DNA of 64,000 bases from Symsagittifera roscoffensis (GCF_963678635.1 NC_087062.1:71143345-71207344), one strand, 5' to 3'; counted from the first letter of the stretch, positions 24,865 to 33,818 are shown. The notes: generated by a model from the sequence alone, not told the origin. Program-made: numbers and translations.

Positions 24865-24942
24865 TAGACGTTTTTATGGCGCTCCTGGGTGGGCCTGTTA
24901 AAGGCATGAAACCATCATGATCAGCAAGCGTTTCAGCGACGT

Positions 24943-25082
24943 ACCCTCCGCTCCGGGCGTATGCCCGAGTTAGAGGCCTTAATGACCGTTTTCGTACTAG
25001 GGGGAAGGTGCGTACCCCTCCGTCTAGTACGATTTAGCTTTTTAACTTAGTTAACCACCGAAAATTCCGGGGGTCGGAGGGT
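24943..25082 (+). ncRNA. ACCCTCC/GGAGGGT-closed structured module, long form
   Basis: 140 nt closed by ACCCTCC..GGAGGGT. Inside are CGGGC-GTAT-GCCCG and a strong hairpin: CGTACTAG+GGGG pairs with CCCC and CTAGTACG (24993-25031) with one 5-nt bulge. It shares a GAGTTAGAGGCCTTAAT core with the three 67-nt modules downstream and looks like one of them with an inserted hairpin. Confidence 0.5.
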
Positions 25083-25391
25083 TAGGTGGGAAATCTAGAG
25101 CCCGCTTGTCCTGAGGTCCCAGGACCAAAAACAAATTAAAGAGAAAGCGTAAAACCAAACAAAAAATAGTGTATAACCAAGAAAAAGCCAAAAATAATTA
25201 TTAAAAACAAAAAAAGTACAAAAAAACAGTAAAAAATCCAAAAAAGACCAAAAACAGTAAAAAAACATAAAGTGACAGTTTATATGTTATTTCCGGACGA
25301 GATGTGATCTGACCTTCCTATTTGTTGTTGTTTCAGATTGATTTATATCGTTTCTGATAGAGAGATTGTGTGTTTTGGTGAAGGGTTGGGT

Positions 25392-25458
25392 ACCCTCCCT
25401 CGAGTGTAATTTGAGTGTTTAAGCACGTTAATGGTGATTTTGCCGGTGACCGGAGGGT
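25392..25458 (+). ncRNA. 67-nt tRNA-sized module 1
   Basis: Exactly 67 nt from ACCCTCC to GGAGGGT, a perfect 7-bp closing stem. A D-arm-like CTCGA..TTGAG stem follows. The core GAGTGTTTAAGCACGTTAAT corresponds to GAGTTAAG..CTTAAT in the sister modules. Length and closing stem match a tRNA acceptor stem, but no full cloverleaf is clear. Confidence 0.45.
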
Positions 25459-25620
25459 AGAGTGGCAGGCTGATCAACGTGTTCCCCACACTCACAGGGA
25501 CATCAAGGACAACATCCGCAACGACTGTTGGGTATCGTTGAAGCAATTTTAGTATCGTTCGGGTACTATTTCCTTAAAACTTAAGTGGGTGGGGGGCACG
25601 ATTGGCGCGGTCCGATTGGT

Positions 25621-25687
25621 ACCCTCCATCGATTACAAATTTCCGAGTTAAGGGTCTTAATTCGAATATTTGGTGCAAAGGGAGGGT
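25621..25687 (+). ncRNA. 67-nt tRNA-sized module 2
   Basis: Exactly 67 nt, again closed by ACCCTCC/GGAGGGT. A central hairpin GAGTTAAG-GGT-CTTAATTC pairs 8 bp with one G-U. A short TTTG-GTG-CAAA hairpin precedes the 3' arm. A TCG/CGA pair is in the D-arm place. Confidence 0.45.
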
Positions 25688-26099
25688 ATAGTACTATTTA
25701 TTAACGACTATTTATAGATTATTGTCCTTACTATATATTACTTATCTCCTATTTAGACCCAAGAAACACACCATTTTTTTGTCGAAAATTACCAATTTTC
25801 GACCAAACTGTAGACCCCCAAATTTTCGGATATCCGAGCTTTTCCGATAGGCAAAAAAGCTTTTATATAGAGAGTAGCCACGTAGTTCGATCCCCTTTAT
25901 TAAAGAAACCGCGTGAGCAAAGATTCAGTAGAAGTTAGGAAAACGAGAATTTTTCGACCAAAATTTTGATAATTTTCTGTATTTTGTCAATCTGTTTTGG
26001 GGATCGATTTTTTGAGTTTTTAGAGTTAGAGCAATAAAATTTTTTGCGTTAGGAGCGTGCTAGCATAACGTGCTCGGTTACTAGAGAAATTTTTGGATA

Positions 26100-26166
26100 A
26101 CCCTCCGAGTAGCTCCGTGGATAGAGCTAACGACTTAAGGTTTGGAAAAGGAAGGAATCGGAGGGT
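26100..26166 (+). ncRNA. 67-nt tRNA-sized module 3 with tRNA-like D arm
   Basis: Exactly 67 nt, closed by ACCCTCC/GGAGGGT. Next comes TAGCTC-CGTGGATA-GAGCTA, a perfect 6-bp stem with an 8-nt loop containing GG. It closely resembles the canonical tRNA D arm and Pol III A-box (TAGCTCAGTGGTTAGAGC type). The CTAAC..GTTTG segment around ACTTAAG could be an anticodon-like arm with one mismatch. No good T arm or B-box is seen, so it is tRNA-like, not a tRNA gene. Confidence 0.5.
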
Positions 26167-26499
26167 CCAAATTTGATAGTTTTTGGCCAAATTTTTGTTT
26201 CTAAACCAATTTTGGTCCGGTTTTTTGCATTATTCCAGTGCCGTACAGGGCTACTACGCTCATTTCAAGTATTTTTAGGCACTTTCGACCGGAATTGCGA
26301 AAAAAGTCTTTCAGATCCTACACAGGTGGTGAAAAAGGCCATTTTGACGAACGCGTTTTTTGGCGATTTCTCAAAGACTAGTTATCCGATCGGGATAATT
26401 TTGGTACCATAAGTCGACGTTTTTGACCACTTTTCCGAATCGCAACCCGTTTTTGGGTTGATTATTTCGGAAAAGAAAATTTTTTTAGAATTTGTTGGT

Positions 26500-26531
26500 T
26501 CGGAGGGTCCAAGTAACGGGCAACCCTCCGA
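26500..26531 (+). other. TCGGAGGGT/ACCCTCCGA hairpin
   Basis: A perfect 9-bp stem with a 14-nt loop. The motif order is inverted relative to the 67-nt modules, as if it joined the end of one module to the start of another. The left arm repeats the TCGGAGGGTCCAA found at the end of module 3. Confidence 0.5.
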
Positions 26532-26668
26532 GCGGCAGAAAATTTTATCAAAACATCTTGTTATTCCACTGGGAAGGTTGACCGTGTCAGCCAACCTAGT
26601 CTTAAGTCAGGTAGACCGCTTTCAGAGGCTTTACTGCGGTGATTTAACCCTTTTTCTTGATTTTAGGG

Positions 26669-27035
26669 GGAACCCTCCGAAGTGACCCTCCGGAGTCAGC
26701 TAAACCCTTTAGCAACCCTCCTTAGTGGAAAATTTCCACGAGATCACCCTAAGAAGTTGAAACAGCTCCCCCTAGAACCCTTAGCTTATTTTGACGCTTT
26801 TTGAAGCTAGTAGGAGAACCTTCCAAGTGAGATCAGAAAATTTGAAAATTTTGGAGGTACCCTCCGAAGTGACCCTCCGGAGCGTATTAAGCATCTTATT
26901 GACCCTCCTTAGTAAATTTAAGGGGACCCTCCGAAGTAACTTGGGTGATTAAGATACCCTCCTAAGTAACTTGAGTGATTGAGGTACCCTCCGAGGTAAC
27001 CCTCCGGAGTGTCTTAAACCTTCTAGCGACCCTCC
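26669..27035 (+). repeat. ACCCTCC motif array in element A leader
   Basis: Three copies of a doublet, ACCCTCCGAAGTGACCCTCC plus GGAG (near 26670 and 26857, variant near 26983). Each is followed by a lone ACCCTCCTTAGT-type or ACCCTCCTTG motif (near 26713, 26900, 27028). Extra singles occur near 26932 and 26953. The first two doublets are 187 bp apart. The CTCCGGAG palindrome recurs in each doublet. Confidence 0.6.
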
Positions 27036-27243
27036 TTGTAAGAGACTTGAGTAAACCTTCTGTGGCAATTTGGGAAACGGAAAATATCCATTTAATTAGG
27101 ATCATATTAGGATATTAGGCGTGCTTATCAGGATCATAAGAATCCATTCTGACCCGGAAATTCGTGATCAACTTTGGATTCTATATTGGGTGTATTAGAA
27201 GTACCCGAACAAAATTTTTTTTTGATTGTGATTTTGGTTGAGT

Positions 27244-27600
27244 GGTTGCCTTGAGCTACTTAATAGGAAAGTTCGGGCAATCCGGGAACAAATAAAGGAA
27301 GACCTCGGTGGGTGTATTAAGCAAATACACACCCACTTGAGAAGAAGAATTGTTCCCTACTCTCGTGCACTTGGAGCAGTCCGAGTGTGGGAGAGCTTTT
27401 TCATAGATTTGACGAATTTTCGACCAAGAGGTTGCCTTGAGCTACTTAGTAGGACAGCTCGGGCAATCGCAGGACACCTAAAAGAAGACCTCGGTGGGTG
27501 TATTAGGCAAATACACACCCACTTGAGAAGACTGTGTCCTGGGCTTCGTTCTTTCGGATCGTTCCGATTGGGGGAAGTCTTTTTCTTTAAGACTAAGTTT
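27244..27600 (+). ncRNA. Two 186-bp structured tandem repeats with covarying stem
   Basis: Units start GGTTGCCTTGAGCTACTTA at 27244 and 27430. Each has an inner hairpin, GTGGGTGTATT against AATACACACCCAC with a two-base bulge, identical in both units apart from one loop base. An outer 8-bp stem encloses it. It reads GGGAACAA (27284-27291)/TTGTTCCC (27350-27357) in unit 1 and CAGGACAC (27470-27477)/GTGTCCTG (27534-27541) in unit 2. Both are perfect although half the bases differ, which is compensatory change. The segment is translatable in one frame, but the pairing constraint argues for RNA function. It lies 230 bp before the integrase frame. Confidence 0.65.
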
Positions 27601-27831
27601 TATTTATCTATTTCTGAATCATCACTGCTTTTTATCGAAGATTGTTTAATTTTAACAAAGCAGTGACTTGATAAATTGTGTGGCGATAAATTGATACTGA
27701 CAAAAGGTCGCTGTCACCTGTAGGATATTCTTATCTGATTATCGATTGTGTTTTGTGTGTCGATTATATCTTGTGGGTGAGACTTCACGGATGCAAAAGA
27801 GGAATACGAGCCAAGCCCAGATTGTTCGTCC

Positions 27832-30800
27832 ATGGACGAGACAATGTCCGGGGAGTCTGACACCTTCGAGCCAGTCAAGGACGTCTCCTCTGATGAGTCA
27901 GACATCTTTGAGCCCGTGCAGGACGACTTGTCCGGGGAGAGGTTGACTAGACCACCTAGGGGCAGAATTTTGTCTGGGGAGTCGGGTTCAAAGCGACCGA
28001 TGGACAGAGTTTTGTCCGGGGAGTCAAGAAACATCTCAGACAACTTGGAATATGATGTTGAGGAATCAGTCGTTTCAAGTGGTGACTCGAGACCCCAGTC
28101 CTGGGACAACACGTCTGAAACAACTTCCAATTCCGATGTGTCAGAGATTGCGATCCACTCCTTATTGGTAGACTGGAAGCAGCGTGGGCTGGACCGGGAA
28201 ATACATCAGGATCCAGACAGGGACAGATACACCTCAGATGAAGAGGGCACTGTGGTAGACAATGCCGCAGACGAGCTCGAACTGATAGCAGTTTCAAAAC
28301 GCCCAACCAGATTGCTGCCACATGGTACGGTCGTCCGTACCAATCTGGAACCATCTGTGCAAGAAGCGACGCCTTTGAAAAAGATATGGTGTGTCAAGTT
28401 GATGGACGATGCTCATGCTCCGGAGATAATGAGTGGGCAAATGAACGTGGTGAAGACGTATTTGAAAGCCAGGTACAGGCTGTCGGATCTCCTGAGGGCT
28501 CAACGAAATGATAGAATGACGAGCAGTCTGAAAAGATGGATCGAGAATGGAGCACCTGACAAGGGAGACTTGGAAGAAGACAGCTACAAAATCCTGAAGC
28601 AGTTTTACCTGAAGAGAAAAGACTTGTTGTACCTGAATAAGGACGGAATCGTAGCCTGTAAGCGCAAGGAGGAGGACAAGGTCCTTTATAAATACAACTC
28701 AATAGTGTTACCACAGTTGTACCAGACTGAGTTGCTCTTTCGCTCACATGATCAGATGGGACATCAAGGCGTGGACAAAGTGTATAACAGGATACAAAAA
28801 CGATTCGAATGGCCGGGGTTGAAGAAGGCTTGTGAGAAATGGATAGCCGCATGCCTGTCTTGTCAACAGGCAAAGGATCCCAGGAAACTAAGGTTCCCCC
28901 TACAGTCAATAGAATCGTCAGGTTTCAACGAAGTGGTGCAAATTGATCACCAGAAAATCTGCATGACAGCAACGGGCTATAATCAGGTGCTGGTAATGAT
29001 CGACCATTTTACGAAGTATGCGGAGGCGGCACCCTGCATGACAGCATCGGCAGAAGAAACGTGCGATCATTTGATAAACGTGTGGATAGCAAGGCATGGC
29101 TGCCCCATCACGTTCCAATCTGACAATGGCAAAGCATTCGTAGGTGATCTCACGAAAGAGTTAATGAAAAGGTCGCAGGTAGCGCAGGCCCACTCGACCA
29201 CTTATCACCCGCAAACGAATGGCCTAGTCGAGAGGCAGAATCGCACACTGGTATCCATGTTGAGAGTCTACTGCTCACGCTACATGGATGACTGGGACAA
29301 GCACTTACCGCAAGTGATGGGTGCTTACAACAGCACGGAGCATTCCACCACGGGAATAAGTCCGCATATGATGCTCACGGGTCATGAAAAAGCACTCCCG
29401 TTAACGTTCTTCTACCCTGAATATGAAGGGAAGAGGACAGCACCGCAAACGTACGTGCGGGACGTTATTAGAAGACAACAGGACCTCAATGACTTATGCA
29501 GGAGGAATACGCAACAGGCGCAAATTAGACAAAAAAGGAGGTTTGATAAAAGAACAGCCGATGCAAAAGCCTACTCAGTTGGCGATTACGTCTGGGTGTT
29601 CCAGGAAGTGGTTCCACCAAAAGGAACCAAGAAACTATTAAAGAAATGGCGTGGTCCATTTCAGATAACAGAGGTGCATCAAGGAGGTCGTTTTTATCGG
29701 CTGAGCACCGGAAGAGCGGCTCATTACGAGAATATCAAACCACACAACGCCTCGTCCGAGGATTGGTGCATCCCAGCGGACATGCAAGAGGGAGACTATT
29801 TAATAGTGGATCCTGCTTGTGAAGTGAATGAAAGGGGTACTCGCGACAAGAACGACGGGAATGAGATGGTGGACAATTGTGATCTACCACTGGATCTCGA
29901 GTTGACTGAGCGAGTAGAGGTGGACGATGAAACTCTACCATATGCCGAAGAAGACTGGGATTGCCCAGAACAAACCGAAATTGACAAAGGAATACAGCCT
30001 GACTTTCCGCTCACTATGGAGACACGCCAAAGTAAGAGGGGAAAAAACCAGAAGAAATACAATCCGTATGGCGAGGACTTCGTTGTAGACCGGATAGTAG
30101 TGAGTGATGTCATAGACTCGCTGGTGGGGCTGGACGAAGTAGCAATCCTAAAAGAAATCGACCTTGTGAACGATATGGATCAAGATTGGATCGACGATCG
30201 ATCAGAACCGGAAGTGGAGTTCGAACCAGAGGCGGAACAGACTCATGAGCAAGAACTAACAAACTTGCGCGTGCTCGAATGGCTCCACGATCTGCCGACA
30301 GATCCAAAAGAGACGATCCTGACGATTCAGGACGTCGACAGAGATGGCGTCAGATACATCAGTCATGACAATACCGAGTCCAACTGGGTCGCCCCAGATG
30401 GTCCTCTACGTGTTCCACAATCCAACCTCGGTCTCCTAGACTTTGGGCGATCGACGGGGACGTCGATGGATATTTTTGTCCGGGGAGTGGGGGTAGGACT
30501 CACCCACACCGAAAATCTCATGATAAAAAAATTAAAATCGGCAAGGGAAACCGGAGAACTAGAGACAGAGGGCGAGAATGCTAAGGAACCACCTTTTGGA
30601 CGAATCTTTGAATCGTATTTTGATCTCCCGAACCATTATTCGAACAATATCGTGATAACGGACAGCGATTTCATACTCACGGAACGCACATGCGCCATAG
30701 CGATAACTGCGGACGTAAGCTTCAAAACAGCACTAGCGGCCGACTTTAAAAGGGAGTACAAGAATATCGAGTTTTTGTGGAAACAGAGGCCGGGTGTAGG

Positions 30801-31095
30801 AGGAGTGATAGCGTTGCCCCCTGTTGCATCACAGATACCAGGGAAATATTTGTGTTTTTTGGTTACGAAAGCTACTGATAGGCAACACGTGAATCCGGAG
30901 AGCTTGGTGTTGGCCTTGACTCGACTTAGGGATTTCCTGGTTGAGAGAGGTGTGACCTCTCTCTCGTTGCCAGTGTACGATCCTAATAGGGGAAAGCTAC
31001 ATCCGAGAGAGTTGTACGCTCTTGTGCATGTGATATTTTCAGAGACTGACATAGAGGTTTACTTACATAAAAAATACTATCTGAGCATATGCTAA
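27832..31095 (+). CDS. Element A integrase polyprotein with C-terminal macro-like domain
   Basis: 1087 residues from ATG. Residues 1-66 are acidic with repeated LSGES-type motifs. About 205-300 resembles the linker that precedes integrase in Ty3/gypsy Pol. The H2C2 zinc finger is H306, H311, C341, C344. The catalytic core has D372, D431 and E467 (spacings 58 and 35, the D,D35E pattern). A GPY/F module is at WRGPF (606-610), and a basic NPYGEDF-type tail at about 735-750. After an acidic linker, residues about 945-1084 resemble OARD1/Poa1-type macro domains: ALAADFKREY, then GKYLCFLVTKA, then a helix, VTSLSLPV and DIEVYLH. The glycine-rich loops (GAGIA and GCGLD in OARD1) are not conserved, so ADP-ribose hydrolysis is doubtful. 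The reading frame is open for only 17 codons upstream of the ATG before a TGA. Confidence 0.85.
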   Translation: MDETMSGESDTFEPVKDVSSDESDIFEPVQDDLSGERLTRPPRGRILSGESGSKRPMDRVLSGESRNISDNLEYDVEESVVSSGDSRPQSWDNTSETTSNSDVSEIAIHSLLVDWKQRGLDREIHQDPDRDRYTSDEEGTVVDNAADELELIAVSKRPTRLLPHGTVVRTNLEPSVQEATPLKKIWCVKLMDDAHAPEIMSGQMNVVKTYLKARYRLSDLLRAQRNDRMTSSLKRWIENGAPDKGDLEEDSYKILKQFYLKRKDLLYLNKDGIVACKRKEEDKVLYKYNSIVLPQLYQTELLFRSHDQMGHQGVDKVYNRIQKRFEWPGLKKACEKWIAACLSCQQAKDPRKLRFPLQSIESSGFNEVVQIDHQKICMTATGYNQVLVMIDHFTKYAEAAPCMTASAEETCDHLINVWIARHGCPITFQSDNGKAFVGDLTKELMKRSQVAQAHSTTYHPQTNGLVERQNRTLVSMLRVYCSRYMDDWDKHLPQVMGAYNSTEHSTTGISPHMMLTGHEKALPLTFFYPEYEGKRTAPQTYVRDVIRRQQDLNDLCRRNTQQAQIRQKRRFDKRTADAKAYSVGDYVWVFQEVVPPKGTKKLLKKWRGPFQITEVHQGGRFYRLSTGRAAHYENIKPHNASSEDWCIPADMQEGDYLIVDPACEVNERGTRDKNDGNEMVDNCDLPLDLELTERVEVDDETLPYAEEDWDCPEQTEIDKGIQPDFPLTMETRQSKRGKNQKKYNPYGEDFVVDRIVVSDVIDSLVGLDEVAILKEIDLVNDMDQDWIDDRSEPEVEFEPEAEQTHEQELTNLRVLEWLHDLPTDPKETILTIQDVDRDGVRYISHDNTESNWVAPDGPLRVPQSNLGLLDFGRSTGTSMDIFVRGVGVGLTHTENLMIKKLKSARETGELETEGENAKEPPFGRIFESYFDLPNHYSNNIVITDSDFILTERTCAIAITADVSFKTALAADFKREYKNIEFLWKQRPGVGGVIALPPVASQIPGKYLCFLVTKATDRQHVNPESLVLALTRLRDFLVERGVTSLSLPVYDPNRGKLHPRELYALVHVIFSETDIEVYLHKKYYLSIC

Positions 31096-31537
31096 GAATT
31101 GCGCTCGGCGATAAGTGGTTTTTATTAAGTTGCTCGATAAGAATTAGAGTCAAGTTTTAGATTAGGTTAGGTCTTAGGTACAGTATTAGGGATTAGGTTT
31201 TTATGTGATGTTTATGTTATGTTATTGTGATGTTATGTTTTATGTTAGTGTCATAAAAGACCTGGGGCACCCCAGGTCATCAAGGTGACAGCGTACATTC
31301 ATGCTACTCTGACAAAAGTAAAGGTGGACGATCCACCTTGGTGCTAAAATTTTAAATCAGAATTGAAAAAGAGAATTTCAATGGAGAGTTTTAGAGAATT
31401 GATTGATGTTGCATCTTAAAATGATGGTTCTAAGTCGCGACCTGTCTTTTAGATCTTGATTGATCGGAAATTGTTTACTGACACTGAATCAGAAGAGATT
31501 ACACGAAGAATCAACACGATTGTATGGAAGATTAAGC
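31096..31537 (+). other. Element A inter-ORF spacer with possible splice acceptor
   Basis: 442 bp without a coding frame. It contains a self-complementary CCTGGGGCACCCCAGG at about 31260-31276. CTGTCTTTTAG (31442-31452) could serve as a 3' splice site placing the ATG at 31538 near the 5' end of a spliced transcript, as env genes are expressed. One short upstream ATG (31524, three codons then TAA) intervenes. Confidence 0.4.
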
Positions 31538-32971
31538 ATGTCAGATAAGAGTGCCATGGAATTGGTCGCAGACTGCCATGGGGTGACGGACGTAAACCTG
31601 ATCACAGCCTTGGGATTTTGTAGCATGACGAGTTCGATAGAATCGCTCGAGCGCTTGGAGCGTGCCCATGAGCTAGTGGCGTCCCTCAGCGTGGAGATAT
31701 TCCCTGGAGCATTACAGACAGAGCAAAAGATTGGAGGCTGGCGAGAAGCCCTAGAGAATGAAATGAATCTGAGGGATAGTGAAGCCTATCACAGACCTAC
31801 TGGTTCAAAATATATGGTGGGTTCAAGCTCCGCGCCATACTGCAATAGCAAGTATCCTACGCACATGGTGGTGATGGATGCGAGGACGCAACAGGTGTTG
31901 GTTGACCAGCTTTTCTCTGTGCCAAAATGCGTGAGGTTGGCCAGAATGTCAGAGAGGTCATATGACTTGTTGGCAAAGATCTTTCGGGCAGTCCCGAAGA
32001 GATCCGAAGGCGAGTTGCAAGACGTTGTGGGTGAAGAGTTCATGATACTGAACGAAGGCAACGTGAGTGAGTTCCAGAAGCAGAAAGCGAGTGGAGCGTT
32101 ACCCACTGAATTCCCCACCATAGAAGAGAAAGACGATCTACATAGAATCCTGATGGAAGTGGAACCGTTGCTGGGAGCCTCAGGGTATCGAACCCGAAGG
32201 AACATAGTGAGAACCCACGGGGAATATCCTTGCCACTGCTTAGCGCAGACGTTGTGGTACCCCAAACGTGGGAACCTGATCCTAATTTGGGACGTGGAGG
32301 AGTTGTACTCCACGGGGTTGCCCGATCAGAATCAACCAGTGTCAATCGTGGTGGTTAGCGCCATGCTAGCAGTGAGATGGTTGGAGGCTTATGCGGACAC
32401 AAATGAGCAGGAGATGGCCGTGCCGACTCCTGAACAGCTGAGCAACGTGAAAATGAGTAGTGAATTGGATCTTTTCAGAACCACTTGCAAGGTTCTGAGA
32501 ATACCTAAAGCCATTGAAAGAATATGGTCAAGGCAAAGATTGATGCCTTGGTTCCGTGCAGTGATGACATCTTGGATGTATGAACGCGCGAAGCGTCACA
32601 TGTCAAGGAACACGGAAGCCTATCAATCTTTCCAGCTAGACATAGGACCAGGAGCCTATAAGAGAGCTTTCCTGACGCATAGAAACGCGGTCACCACTGC
32701 GGTGAAGCGAGTAGCTGGAGCGCCTTGTGTTACTGAAGATGAAAAGAAAGAGGTCTTAAGAGCTGACCTAGAACGAAACGTGAGCCTGTGTCTTCACAAC
32801 AGCTTTTGCAGGAACCGGGAGCAGAAGGTGAATGTGGACTTACTACCTTGTTGCAAACCGAGGCTGTTGGAGCAGGAGGGTTGGGGCACGGCCCGCAACT
32901 CTCTGGACATGTTAGAGAAAGTTCTGGAAGACAGTGACGCTGAACATCAGGATGGAGAAATGATGGAATGA
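31538..32971 (+). CDS. Element A second ORF, unknown function
   Basis: 477 residues from the first ATG; the frame is open back to a TGA at 31457-31459. It occupies the env position but shows no signal peptide, no transmembrane segment and no furin-type site, so it is not an obvious envelope gene. There is no CCHC knuckle; the cysteines near the end (SLCLHNSFC, LLPCCKP) do not fit one. It looks soluble and mixed alpha/beta, with an acidic C-terminus (DSDAEHQDGE). I recognise no family. It could be a Gag substitute, an accessory protein, or a captured host or viral gene. Codon composition matches the integrase frame, which supports long co-residence. Confidence 0.7.
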   Translation: MSDKSAMELVADCHGVTDVNLITALGFCSMTSSIESLERLERAHELVASLSVEIFPGALQTEQKIGGWREALENEMNLRDSEAYHRPTGSKYMVGSSSAPYCNSKYPTHMVVMDARTQQVLVDQLFSVPKCVRLARMSERSYDLLAKIFRAVPKRSEGELQDVVGEEFMILNEGNVSEFQKQKASGALPTEFPTIEEKDDLHRILMEVEPLLGASGYRTRRNIVRTHGEYPCHCLAQTLWYPKRGNLILIWDVEELYSTGLPDQNQPVSIVVVSAMLAVRWLEAYADTNEQEMAVPTPEQLSNVKMSSELDLFRTTCKVLRIPKAIERIWSRQRLMPWFRAVMTSWMYERAKRHMSRNTEAYQSFQLDIGPGAYKRAFLTHRNAVTTAVKRVAGAPCVTEDEKKEVLRADLERNVSLCLHNSFCRNREQKVNVDLLPCCKPRLLEQEGWGTARNSLDMLEKVLEDSDAEHQDGEMME

Positions 32972-33818
32972 AGATGACGGAGGAAGAGAAGAGAAGGAGA
33001 AAAAACTTGATTGTCTTTGTGTGTAAAAACTTGAACAAATCAACCAAGTTTTGATTATTGAACTTGTGAAACTTTTTGTTTTGATTTAGTTTGGTCAGAC
33101 CAAACTTTGAAAATTGTTGCAATTGTTAAAATTGTTGAAATTGTTGATTTTAGTTACTACTATCTATGTATGTATATAAGGAGCATAGGTGAGTATATTT
33201 ACCTATTTATTCCCGACTGAAGTTTTTAACCTGTGTAAGACACAAATTCACTGTGTGGCGACATGGTAAGTTTGAGTAAACTCGCTCGAGAAGGGTGGGT
33301 AACTCAATAACTTTCCTAGCCACAGAGTTTCTTAGTTTTAATATTGAAAGGACCGCATAAATGACTAATTATACTTGGTGAGTGAAGTTAAGTTAATTTT
33401 AACGGGTGCGTGGCCGTGCCACGTCCCACTTTTTAATCAGAAGCGAAAAGAAGTTTTATGGCGAGATGACGTAAGTAGTCAGAAAGGAAATTTTATCTAG
33501 GACACTCCTCATGGTGCAACTTTTGTGAAAATGTTGAAAGGCAGTGAGATGTAGTACGATGCCATTTGTGAACACGTAGTGAGTTGAGGTGGAGTAGATA
33601 AATTTCATTTTCTTATGCGATTTGTAAGATTGGTTACAGAAAACTGGATACCTACTTGACGATAACCCGGTGTTGTGCGATCAATAGGGACATTGATGGA
33701 GACTTGTCCGGGGAGTATGTGCCATTCCGCCGGATGACACAGTATAACCTTCCCGCGACGGAAAAAAAAGTGACTAAAGGCCTTACGAACAGAAAAGTGT
33801 TGCGACGGAGGGTCAGAA
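32972..33818 (+). other. Element A 3' untranslated region
   Basis: AT-rich, then a short open stretch (33656-33841) carrying another GACTTGTCCGGGGAG motif like those in the N-terminal part of the integrase frame. It may be a fragment of a deleted coding segment or a repeated nucleotide signal. The purine-rich ACGGAGGGTCAGAA just before 33819 could be the polypurine tract. Confidence 0.4.

Larger units (their letters stand above)
24865..27831 (+). promoter_or_regulatory. Element A 3 kb untranslated, highly structured leader
   Basis: No convincing coding frame. A possible primer-binding site TGGCGCTCCTGGGTGGGC starts at 24877, 12 nt after the LTR end. It has the TGG start and stem-like composition expected of a tRNA 3' end, but the spacing is unusual. 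From 24943 onward ACCCTCC motifs recur, first paired with GGAGGGT and later as an array. The stretch 25083-25390 is plain A-rich sequence, and 25688-26099 and 26167-26499 hold nothing I recognise. The leader ends with two structured 186-bp repeats (27244-27600). Confidence 0.6.

Noticed and set aside
24943-27035. CRISPR-like array in the ACCCTCC repeats
   Set aside because: The repeats are only 7-20 nt, spacing is irregular, the context is a eukaryotic retroelement and there are no cas genes.
27238-27666. 142-codon open frame over the covarying repeats
   Set aside because: It has no ATG start, and the sequence is constrained by base pairing rather than by codons. Kept as RNA structure.
28394-30113. 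Several 65-171-residue minus-strand frames opposite the integrase gene
   Set aside because: Shadow frames of a strongly coding plus-strand gene, with no motifs of their own.
31538-32971. Envelope glycoprotein for the second ORF of element A
   Set aside because: No signal peptide, transmembrane anchor or cleavage site is visible, so position alone is not enough.
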